From the NCBI GenBank assembly GCA_046583095.1, contig JAYGDB010000181.1, positions 1 to 9,905 on the forward strand: 9,905 nt of DNA, written 5' to 3'. A program made the position numbers and the translations under genes. How positions within the stretch are numbered: position 1 is the first letter of the stretch; each line of letters starts with the position of its first letter. The notes under the pieces were generated by a model. That model ran no database searches. It had not been told where the DNA came from and saw nothing but the letters and a program-made list of their open reading frames with translations. Of this stretch, positions 1-5,455 are shown one piece after another. Origin of the DNA: JAJDAN01 sp046583095 (lineage in GTDB: Bacteria > Myxococcota_A > UBA9160 > UBA4427).

Positions 1-220
1 GGTTCGTAATCACGATCGCGGTGTCAGCCACGTCGCGATCCGGGTCGGGCGGAAGGTCGATTCGGTCCCTCAACGACGCGGCATCGCGCTCGATATCGCG
101 CAACGGCTCGACGTCTCGGCCTGAAGCAGCCGGGGCGACGAAGGCACCGATCAGGGCGGTCACCGCAAGCGCGGTGACCCAACGGGCGGAACGGGTCTTG
201 ACGGAATTAATACTTCGCAT
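1..220 (-). CDS. Secreted protein of unknown function (5' part only)
   Basis: The reading frame starts at an ATG at 220 and stays open to the window edge, giving the first 73 residues; the C-terminus lies outside. A strong Shine-Dalgarno AAGGAG (228-233, minus strand) sits 7 nt before the ATG, which fixes the start. The N-terminus is a clear signal peptide: a basic stretch (MRSINSVKTRSARW), a hydrophobic core (about residues 15-30, ALAVTALIGAFVAP) and a likely signal peptidase I site near APAASG. The mature start is charged (RDVEPLRDIERDAASLRDR, probably helical), followed by a Pro/Asp-rich stretch. The product should be exported. It is divergent from the barrel gene at 357, and a near-consensus promoter with two operator-like palindromes lies upstream. 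I do not recognise the family. The call of a real gene rests on the SD, signal peptide and promoter. Confidence 0.75.
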   Translation of the reverse strand, partial: MRSINSVKTRSARWVTALAVTALIGAFVAPAASGRDVEPLRDIERDAASLRDRIDLPPDPDRDVADTAIVITN

Positions 221-288
221 GGGGTATCTCCTTGGGAGGGGGTGCTCACCGAAGACCGAGTCCTGCGGTCAGCGCCCTTGTATAAGAA

Positions 289-305
289 ATGGGAAATTTT
301 CCCAC
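289..305. promoter_or_regulatory. Operator-like palindrome, copy 1
   Basis: ATGGGAAATTTTCCCAC contains perfect 7-bp arms (TGGGAAA/TTTCCCA, 290-304) around one central base. It matches the other two palindromes in the window at the outer RTGGG/CCCAC positions. Its centre is 34 bp from copy 2. It would occupy roughly +4 to +20 of the minus-strand transcript, a typical repressor position. Confidence 0.7.
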
Positions 306-315
306 TTCGAGCCAC

Positions 316-344
316 AATATATGTGGGAATCTTTCCCACGTCAA
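316..344 (-). promoter_or_regulatory. Sigma70-type promoter for the secreted-protein gene
   Basis: On the minus strand a -35 box TTGACG (339-344) is followed by exactly 17 nt and a -10 box TATATT (316-321), close to the TTGACA-N17-TATAAT consensus. Transcription should begin near 309, leaving a leader of about 90 nt before the ATG at 220. Palindrome 323-339 fills the spacer, and palindrome 289-305 falls just after the predicted start point. This is the layout of a repressed promoter. The boxes are seen directly; activity is inferred. Confidence 0.65.
323..339. promoter_or_regulatory. Operator-like palindrome, copy 2 (promoter spacer)
   Basis: GTGGGAATCTTTCCCAC has perfect 7-bp arms (GTGGGAA/TTCCCAC) around a 3-nt centre. 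It shares the RTGGG-N7-CCCAC layout of the sites at 289-305 and 3062-3078. It lies between the -35 and -10 boxes of the minus-strand promoter and ends 17 nt before the barrel ATG at 357, so a bound protein could affect both divergent genes. Confidence 0.7.
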
Positions 345-356
345 GGGCTTTTTGCG

Positions 357-1244
357 ATGTCTACAAGGCGGTATGCAGGCCGGGTGCAGCGGCTCTTCTG
401 CCTCGCGCTGATGCTGTGCATCCCGTGCGCACCGGCCGCGCAGGCAAACGACGAAGCGCTCGCGCGCTGGCTACATGGCGAACTTCGGGCGGCCACCGGC
501 ATCGACTACAGCCGCGGCGACTACGGGCACGAGGCAGAGACGGAGATGCTCTACGTGCCCTTCACACTCACGTACCTCTTCGATCAGTTCGCGCCCTCGC
601 CCACCCCGCGCGACCAACTCGAACTGAAGCTGAGTGTTCCCTACCTCGAAGTGGACGGGCCGATCGAGGCAGGTGCCGAGGTGTCGGCTCGCGAGCGCGG
701 CATCGGCGACGTGCTGATCGGAGCCTCGTATCTTTACTATCCCGAGCGCACCGGGCTACCCGCAGGCGAACTCGGCTTCTCCGTCCAACTCCCGACTGCC
801 GACGAGGGCCGCGGACTCGGAACCGGGAAGACGGACTACACGCTTCGGCTCAGCCTCTTCCAGCGCTACGGCGATTTCGTGCCGGTCGTGTCCGGGGGCT
901 ACCGCTTCATCGGGAAGAACCGACCCGAGTTCGTGCTGAGAGACGGCGCGACGGCCTCCGCTGGCCTGAGCTGGATCCCAACGGAGAGGTGGAACCTGGG
1001 CATCAGCTACGACTGGCGCCAGGCGATCTCCAGGAGGATCGTACCCGGCTCGAGTGCCGGGGGTGCGTTGGTGAGATCGGACGACGGGCACGAGCTGACG
1101 CTCTTCGGCAGCGCACCCTTGGGACCCTGGCTTCGACTCTCCCCCTACTTCGTCGCCGGGCTGTCGGAAGGCAGCCCGGACTTCGCGCTCGGCGCCCAGG
1201 TGCAGGTCGTGGTGCCCGTTCGCCCGTGGGGCGGCGCGCGCTAG
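357..1244 (+). CDS. Predicted outer-membrane beta-barrel transporter (phenol meta-pathway MetA-like)
   Basis: This is a 295-residue protein from the ATG at 357. The start is supported by AAGGG at 343-347 (9 nt spacing) and by the signal peptide that begins there; the frame is open further upstream but that part crosses the promoter region. The signal peptide covers residues 1-30 (hydrophobic LFCLALMLCIPCAP, cleavage after AQA). The mature part alternates polar and hydrophobic residues in amphipathic strands. It carries the pattern of the MetA-like/porin-like family: GIGDVLIGASYLYY (115-128), LPTADEGRGLGTGKTDY (145-161), GGYRFIGK (180-187), and a C-terminus of alternating residues (LGAQVQVVVPV). 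The likely role is a small-molecule channel or surface protein of the outer membrane. It is divergent from the secreted protein at 220 and convergent with the DUF5666 gene. No convincing plus-strand promoter was found, although the two palindromes lie just upstream. Barrel nature is fairly sure; substrate is unknown. Confidence 0.72.
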   Translation: MSTRRYAGRVQRLFCLALMLCIPCAPAAQANDEALARWLHGELRAATGIDYSRGDYGHEAETEMLYVPFTLTYLFDQFAPSPTPRDQLELKLSVPYLEVDGPIEAGAEVSARERGIGDVLIGASYLYYPERTGLPAGELGFSVQLPTADEGRGLGTGKTDYTLRLSLFQRYGDFVPVVSGGYRFIGKNRPEFVLRDGATASAGLSWIPTERWNLGISYDWRQAISRRIVPGSSAGGALVRSDDGHELTLFGSAPLGPWLRLSPYFVAGLSEGSPDFALGAQVQVVVPVRPWGGAR

Positions 1245-1313
1245 CGGTCGAGGATGGAACCGGCCCGAGAGGCGCTCCGCGCTTCGCCCCTACCCGGTTG
1301 CACGACACGGCTG
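1245..1313. other. Convergent intergenic gap between barrel and DUF5666 genes
   Basis: The 69-bp gap between the two stop codons holds AACCGG (1258-1263) and its complement CCGGTT (1294-1299), plus a small GCGC-TCC-GCGC hairpin between them. This could be a bidirectional stop signal, but there is no T-run and the arms are short. Confidence 0.25.
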
Positions 1314-2168
1314 TCAGGGCTTCGTCGGTACCGGCCTTACGTCCCTCGGGATCGCGCGCAGTGTCGAGTCCGGCCGGTCGACGCTCCGGGGTCGCTCGAT
1401 ACGCGGGGGCTTTGAAGGCAGCTGCGGCCGCAGTACAGGCGGGCGAACCGGCGGCGCGGGCCTGACCGCGAGCCGGTCGGCGCGAAGGATGCCATCCCGA
1501 AGCACGGCGCCGCTCACCCTCACGTGCGAGGCGGTATCCACCAGGGCGCGCACATCCCGGGTGGCCGCAGCATCCACCACGATCCCGTGTACGGCGAACC
1601 GCTTCGGGTTCAGCCGCCGCTCGACGGGCCCCTCCAGGGAGAGCCGCGCCAGGTTGCCTGCATTCTCGACTCGCTCCCCCAGCCACGCCGCCGACGCCTG
1701 GGGGCCGGCTTCCGCGGGCAGCACCCAGATCTTCTGCGTGAACAGCCCCGCGTCGCCGGGCCGAGCTACCAGCCAAACCGTCTGACCCACGGCCAGGCCC
1801 CCTGCCCCAATTGCGACCGTGTTCTCCAACACGAGCTCTACCTGGTCGGAGAAGTGAACCCGCTCCCCGTTGACGCAGATGCTGCCGAGCGACGTGATCG
1901 TCCCGAAGAACCCGGTTCCGCCCAGTCCGCTGTCGTCCCCACTGGCCCCGGTTCCGCCGATCCCACTGTCGTCGCCGTGGATCCCGCTGCCGCCCAGGCC
2001 CGTCTCGTCACCCGACGCACCGCTTCCCCCGAGCCCGCTGTCGCCGGCCAGCGCGGTCAGCTGCTCGTCGTTCCAGCCACTGGTCATGCAGCTGGGATTC
2101 GCCAGCACCGGTGCCGGCAGCAGCAACAGGAGGAGGAGCGGAAGCAGGATTCGGAGCGCGTTACGCAT
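1314..2168 (-). CDS. Secreted DUF5666-type protein with glycine-rich 12-residue repeats
   Basis: This is a 284-residue exported protein. I chose the ATG at 2168 because AGGGG (2175-2179, minus strand) lies 6 nt before it and the signal peptide starts there; an ATG at 2174 is possible. Residues 1-23 are a signal peptide with a run of seven leucines, probably cut after PAPVLA. Residues 43-86 are four 12-residue units of the form D-[DE]-[ST]-G-[LI]-G-G-[ST]-G-x-x-G. Then comes GTITSLGSICVNGERV (89-104), the typical opening of a DUF5666 beta domain, followed by about 45 residues of that domain. A second related segment (roughly 170-235) includes FAVHGIVVDAAATRDVRALV. The C-terminal 50 residues are rich in Pro and Arg. 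The start overlaps the stop of the DUF6502 gene by 8 nt, so the two are translationally coupled. DUF5666 has no established biochemical role; an envelope location is inferred. Confidence 0.8.
   Translation of the reverse strand: MRNALRILLPLLLLLLLPAPVLANPSCMTSGWNDEQLTALAGDSGLGGSGASGDETGLGGSGIHGDDSGIGGTGASGDDSGLGGTGFFGTITSLGSICVNGERVHFSDQVELVLENTVAIGAGGLAVGQTVWLVARPGDAGLFTQKIWVLPAEAGPQASAAWLGERVENAGNLARLSLEGPVERRLNPKRFAVHGIVVDAAATRDVRALVDTASHVRVSGAVLRDGILRADRLAVRPAPPVRPPVLRPQLPSKPPRIERPRSVDRPDSTLRAIPRDVRPVPTKP
1910..2042 (-). repeat. Four tandem 36-bp coding repeats (GLGGSG/GIGGTG units)
   Basis: Within the DUF5666 gene, residues 43-86 repeat with a 12-residue (36-bp) period: DSGLGGSGASG, DETGLGGSGIHG, DDSGIGGTGASG, DDSGLGGTGFFG. 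Copies are imperfect at DNA level, so the repeat is conserved more as protein than as recent duplication. Asp/Glu at fixed positions between glycine turns recalls calcium-binding or flexible surface repeats, but it is not an RTX nonapeptide. Confidence 0.75.
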
Positions 2169-3057
2169 CGCCATCCCCTGTCTGCTCGGAGTCGCCTTCC
2201 GCGGCGCCGCCATCGGCCTCTTCGTAGAAGTAAACGCCAAAGCTCATCCGCCGGGAGGTGTCATCACCGGATGCATCCTGGCCCTGGAGCTCGAGGGCAC
2301 GCCGGTTGACGGTCTCGAGAGCCTCTGCACCGAGGCTCCGGGACAGCTCCGACAGCTCCTCTACAGACGCGACCGAGAGGTCGTCGTAGTACACGGTTCG
2401 TTCGAGGAGCGGCGCCTCTCGACCCATCAGGTTCCGCCCCGCCGCCGCCAGGTGATCGCGCAAGCTGCGTCCGAGGTAGTGGGCCTTCTCGTCGAACCCC
2501 TTCTCGGGCACGAACGCCCTCTCGTTCAGGCAGACCCGGTCTTCGTCGTCGAGTCGGACGACGCCGAGGCGGACCCACTCGTCGAGGATCGCCCGCGGCC
2601 GGATATCCTTGCTGACCGACTCGACCAAGGACTCGAAGGAGGGGGAGCCGTCGGCCGTACCCAGTCGCGGCAGGCGCCGGGGATCCGAGCCGTCGCGAAA
2701 CTCGGCGAGCCCCATCCAACGCGAGACCAGCTGGGCGCCGAGAGAGACGCTGCGGGGCGGGGCGTCGACCTCCGTCCGCTCCTCCAGCAGCCGCTTGACG
2801 TCCTTCCGATGGATCCCCGTGAGCAGGCTCAGCCGGCTGATCGTCTGGCGCCGGCTCTCGAGGGCGAACTCACGCTCCGCGACGTCGACGTAGACCCGCT
2901 TGAGCAGGTTTCCGAGGAACGGCTGGGTAATCCCGTGGGAAAGGAGCAGCCGCACCAGCGGGACGAGCATCCGCAGGAGTGCGGTCACCAGGGACTTCGG
3001 GGGCTCCGGAGATCCCTGGGGCGCCGGAGAAGTCGAACGGGGGTCGGGAGGAGACAT
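2161..3057 (-). CDS. DUF6502 family protein, putative DNA-binding regulator
   Basis: This is a 298-residue cytoplasmic protein without signal or membrane segments. After a Pro-rich N-terminus come the conserved family block KSLVTALLRMLVPLVRLLL (21-39), HGITQPFLGNLLKRVYVDVA (41-60) and a helix-turn-helix-like stretch, RRQTISRLSLLTGIHRKDV plus KRLL (69-91). A second winged-helix-like part covers about 140-178 (AILDEWVRLGVVRLDDEDRV). The C-terminus is acidic. DUF6502 has no proven function, but the two HTH-like regions suggest a transcription factor. The ATG at 3057 has no visible SD, and an operator-like palindrome ends 4 nt upstream of it. A TTG at 3090 in the same frame is an alternative start but would put three inverted repeats in or at the edge of the coding sequence. 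It heads an operon with the DUF5666 gene and likely regulates itself and the divergent pair at 220/357 (inference). Confidence 0.82.
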   Translation of the reverse strand: MSPPDPRSTSPAPQGSPEPPKSLVTALLRMLVPLVRLLLSHGITQPFLGNLLKRVYVDVAEREFALESRRQTISRLSLLTGIHRKDVKRLLEERTEVDAPPRSVSLGAQLVSRWMGLAEFRDGSDPRRLPRLGTADGSPSFESLVESVSKDIRPRAILDEWVRLGVVRLDDEDRVCLNERAFVPEKGFDEKAHYLGRSLRDHLAAAGRNLMGREAPLLERTVYYDDLSVASVEELSELSRSLGAEALETVNRRALELQGQDASGDDTSRRMSFGVYFYEEADGGAAEGDSEQTGDGDA

Positions 3058-3061
3058 AGCC

Positions 3062-3078
3062 GTGGGAAAATAGCCCAC
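3062..3078. promoter_or_regulatory. Operator-like palindrome, copy 3 (upstream of the DUF6502 gene)
   Basis: GTGGGAAAATAGCCCAC has perfect 5-bp arms GTGGG/CCCAC separated by 7 nt with an A/T-rich centre, the same outer bases and spacing as the sites at 289-305 and 323-339. It ends 4 nt before the DUF6502 ATG at 3057, where a ribosome binding site would be. This position fits negative autoregulation. I saw no fourth copy of this layout in the window. Confidence 0.65.
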
Positions 3079-3081
3079 AAC

Positions 3082-3106
3082 GTCGATCAAATCGACACCT
3101 AATTAG
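3082..3106. promoter_or_regulatory. Two further inverted repeats upstream of the DUF6502 gene
   Basis: GTCGAT-CAA-ATCGAC (3082-3096) has perfect 6-bp arms with a 3-nt centre. CTAATTAG (3099-3106) is a perfect 8-bp palindrome 2 nt further on. They differ in sequence from the RTGGG-N7-CCCAC sites, so a second regulator may bind here. No good sigma70 boxes could be assigned on the minus strand in this stretch. Confidence 0.4.
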
Positions 3107-3154
3107 TCGGCAACCCCCTCGGGGCACTCCGCTCGTTCGCGCCTCCGCCTCCAC

Positions 3155-3180
3155 CCGGCCGTGTCGCCTGAACGGCCCGG
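3155..3180. terminator. GC-rich hairpin after the CoA-transferase operon (weak terminator candidate)
   Basis: CCGGCCGT (3155-3162) pairs with ACGGCCCGG (3172-3180) with one bulged base and a 9-nt loop. It begins about 24 nt after the stop of the minus-strand operon at 3205. No T-run follows on either strand, so a classical intrinsic terminator is doubtful. It may instead be a 3'-end-stabilising hairpin. Confidence 0.3.
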
Positions 3181-3204
3181 CACCGCCCAGAGGGACGCGG
3201 CCGA

Positions 3205-4410
3205 TCAGGAAACGACCTCCTGTTCTCGCAGCCGCTCGATCTCCTCGTCGCTGCGCCCGAGCCCGCGCAGGATCTCGTCGCTGTGCTGCCCGTGGGCCGG
3301 AGCCATCGCGCGCGGGGCCCAGGGCGTTCCCTCGAAGTCGACGGGGGTCGCTGGCAGAAGCGTCGTGCCGGCGCCATCGGGCACCTCGACGAGGCCCCCC
3401 GCGGCGAGCACCTGCGGATCTGCAAGAACCTCTTCACTGTTCTGGACTGGGGACCACCACAGATCCGGTTCCGTATCGAAGATCTCGGTCCACTCCTCGC
3501 GCGTCTTGGTGGCGAAGATCGCGTCGAGTTCGGCGATGATCTCACCCGCGTGCTCGCTGCGGTCCGCGGCGGTCGCAAAGCGCGAGTCCTCGATCCACTC
3601 GGCGTGACCCACTGCGCGGCAGAGGGGCGGCCAGTGGCGCTCGGCTTCGAGACCCACGATCCAGAACCACCGCCCATCCTTGTCCGCGTAGCTGTTGATG
3701 CACGGGTTTCCCATCTTCGTCCGGTCCGCGACGGCGACCGGAACCCCGAGGCGCGCACCCAGGGAGAGATCGAAGCTCAAGGTGTAGATGCCTTGGCGGA
3801 GCAGCGACGTCGAGACGAGCTGCCCCTTCCCGGTCTTCTCACGCGAGTAGAGTGCGGCAGAGACGGCTGCCGCCGCCGCCAAGCCGGCGTTGTGATCGCC
3901 CATCCCGCCGCGCTGGAACGGCGGAGGGCTGCCGGGCGATGTGAGACTCGCCGCAATTCCCGAGCGGGCCCAGAAGGCGGCAATGTCGTAGGCCGCCCGG
4001 TCGGCGTCCGGACCCTTGAACCCGTAGCCCGAAATCGCCGCGTAGACGAGCCGCGGGTTGCGCGCACGCAGTGAGCTGGGGTCGAGCCCGAGTCGTTCCA
4101 GGGCCTTCATCCGGATGTTCGTGACGAACACGTCGGCGGCGTCGATCAGTTCGTGGGCGAGGCCGCGGCCCGTTTCCTTCGAGAGGTCGAGCACGATGCT
4201 GCGCTTGCTCCGGTTGTCGTTCTCGAAGATCGGATTGAACGGGAGTTCTACGCCGAACATGCTCTGAAACAGCCGAGCCGGATCTCCGACCCCAGGAGGT
4301 TCGATCTTGATCACGTCGGCACCCCAGTCCGCGAGGATTCCCCCGGCGGCGGGTCCGGCGATCCAGACCCCCATCTCGACGACCTTCACTCCATCCATGG
4401 GTCCGGCCAT
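3205..4410 (-). CDS. CaiB/BaiF (family III) CoA-transferase
   Basis: This 401-residue protein has the usual length of the family, whose members move CoA from an acyl-CoA to a free acid or, in the racemase branch, epimerise 2-methylacyl-CoAs; both act as interlocked dimers in the cytoplasm. Visible motifs in order: GVWIAGPAAGGILADWGADV (14-33) and KIEPPGVGDPAR (35-46) of the CoA-binding Rossmann part; NRSKRSIVLDLSKETGR (66-82); VTNIRMKALERLGLD (96-110); YAAISGYGFKGP (123-134); GGMGDHNAG (168-176), whose Asp172 should be the catalytic aspartate; SREKTGKGQLVSTSLL (187-202); and the small domain with KDGRWFWIVGLE. The start is secured by AGGAGG (4419-4424) 8 nt before the ATG. It is the last gene of the minus-strand unit, 36 nt after the hydratase. 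The family is certain; transferase versus racemase and the substrate cannot be decided. Confidence 0.95.
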   Translation of the reverse strand: MAGPMDGVKVVEMGVWIAGPAAGGILADWGADVIKIEPPGVGDPARLFQSMFGVELPFNPIFENDNRSKRSIVLDLSKETGRGLAHELIDAADVFVTNIRMKALERLGLDPSSLRARNPRLVYAAISGYGFKGPDADRAAYDIAAFWARSGIAASLTSPGSPPPFQRGGMGDHNAGLAAAAAVSAALYSREKTGKGQLVSTSLLRQGIYTLSFDLSLGARLGVPVAVADRTKMGNPCINSYADKDGRWFWIVGLEAERHWPPLCRAVGHAEWIEDSRFATAADRSEHAGEIIAELDAIFATKTREEWTEIFDTEPDLWWSPVQNSEEVLADPQVLAAGGLVEVPDGAGTTLLPATPVDFEGTPWAPRAMAPAHGQHSDEILRGLGRSDEEIERLREQEVVS

Positions 4411-4446
4411 CGGCTTTGCCTCCTGCTTCCCGGTCGATCTCGAAGT

Positions 4447-5448
4447 CTAGCTGGCGACCTCGTCCACGAGTCCCCAGCGCAGCGCAGTTGCAAGGTCGAC
4501 TCGCTCGCCGGAGAGCGCCATCCGGGCGGTACGCTGACGACCGATGCGCCGCGGCAGGCTGGCCGTCCCCCCGGCACCCGGCACCAGCCCCATCGAGAGT
4601 TCGGGCAGCTGAAAAAAGGTCCCCTCCGCGGCAACGACGCGTCGCGCGAACGCCGGAAGCTCGACACCGGCACCGATACAAGCACCGTGAACCCGGGCCT
4701 CCGTCCGCTCGGCACACTGGAGCAGGAGTCGCGCGGGGTTCCGCGTGGATCGGACCCCATGCGCGGTGGACGGGTCCGGCAGCTCGCCGAACTCCGACAA
4801 GTCGCCGCCGCTGCTGAAGGACGGCCCTTCGCCCCGAAGCACGATCCGGTCTACCGATTCGTCGGCGACTGCCATCTGGAGCGCTTCGACGAGCGCGTCC
4901 CGCATCTCGACCGAGAATGCGTTGTGCCGGCGCGGCCGGTTCAGGCTGAGCACGAGTTCGTCATGGAAGCGCTCGACCCGCACGGCGGGTCCGGGCTCGT
5001 CGGGCGCCGGAGCCGGCCGTTTGCGAGCCGCGAGCCAGGCCCCGAACTCGGGACCCGACTGCAACGTCGAGTAGACGAGACTCTCCGCCACCAGAGCGTC
5101 GTGCCCACCCAGCTGGTCGCCCTGGCGCAGGAGCTGCACGAGCGCCTGGCAGGCCAGCGGCGCAGCCTCGATGGCGGCCAGGATCGACTCGCTCTCCGAA
5201 GCCTCTCGCACGACCACGTCGAAGCGATCCGCGAGCGCCTCGCTGGCCGGCGTTTCCTCGCCGCAGATCGCGAGTGTGGGACACGGCAGCTGGGCGAGGG
5301 CTCCGCGCACGCGCAGAGCCACGTCGTCCGGGGGGGCAGTGGTCTCCGAGCCGAAGTCGACGACCAGCACCGCCTCGCCGGTCAACGCCGAGAAGCGCTC
5401 GAGCGCGTAGGGCGAGGGCAGAACATCGAGGGCCTCTCCGAGGCGCAT
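4447..5448 (-). CDS. Enoyl-CoA hydratase/isomerase (crotonase family) with degenerate N-terminal crotonase-like segment
   Basis: This is a 333-residue protein. Residues about 155-333 are a crotonase core: LSLNRPRRHNAFSVEMRDAL (167-186), oxyanion-loop FSSGGDL (211-217), HGACIGAGVEL (254-264) and FFQLPELSMGLVPGAGGT (278-295). Both catalytic glutamates (Glu263, Glu283) are present, so hydration or isomerisation of an enoyl-CoA is expected. The chain stops right after GLVDEVAS, without the C-terminal helices that normally follow. Residues 1-150 instead hold a segment resembling the end of a crotonase: LAQLPCPTLAICG (51-63), ALADRFDVVV (71-80), then AAIEAAPLACQALVQLLRQG (91-110) and LVAESLVYSTLQSGPEFGAW (119-138), with no catalytic Glu. 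The ATG at 5448 lies 7 nt after the ligase stop with only a weak SD (GGCGG), suggesting coupling. The frame is open upstream, but that part overlaps the ligase gene. Confidence 0.9.
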   Translation of the reverse strand: MRLGEALDVLPSPYALERFSALTGEAVLVVDFGSETTAPPDDVALRVRGALAQLPCPTLAICGEETPASEALADRFDVVVREASESESILAAIEAAPLACQALVQLLRQGDQLGGHDALVAESLVYSTLQSGPEFGAWLAARKRPAPAPDEPGPAVRVERFHDELVLSLNRPRRHNAFSVEMRDALVEALQMAVADESVDRIVLRGEGPSFSSGGDLSEFGELPDPSTAHGVRSTRNPARLLLQCAERTEARVHGACIGAGVELPAFARRVVAAEGTFFQLPELSMGLVPGAGGTASLPRRIGRQRTARMALSGERVDLATALRWGLVDEVAS

Positions 5449-5455
5449 GCGACGA

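Noticed and set aside
254..270. Small hairpin GACCG-N7-CGGTC and GGTG-CT-CACC (241-250) in the leader of the secreted-protein gene, considered as riboswitch or attenuator
   Set aside because: The stems are only 4-5 bp, with no terminator or conserved aptamer features.
21..356. Upstream extension of the barrel reading frame by 112 codons
   Set aside because: It would run antisense to the secreted-protein gene and across the promoter and palindromes; the signal peptide and SD support ATG 357.
1003..1776. Minus-strand frame overlapping the barrel and DUF5666 genes
   Set aside because: Low-complexity Arg/Ala/Gly composition; it overlaps two well-supported exported proteins in other frames.
1314..2168. 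Calling the glycine repeats an RTX or CRISPR-like array
   Set aside because: The period is 12 residues within a coding frame, without RTX nonapeptide consensus and without spacers.
1870..3102. Plus-strand frame with a proline-rich repeat (PLPPSPLSSP type)
   Set aside because: It is the reverse complement of the glycine repeats and of the DUF6502 gene; it has no start signal or family match.
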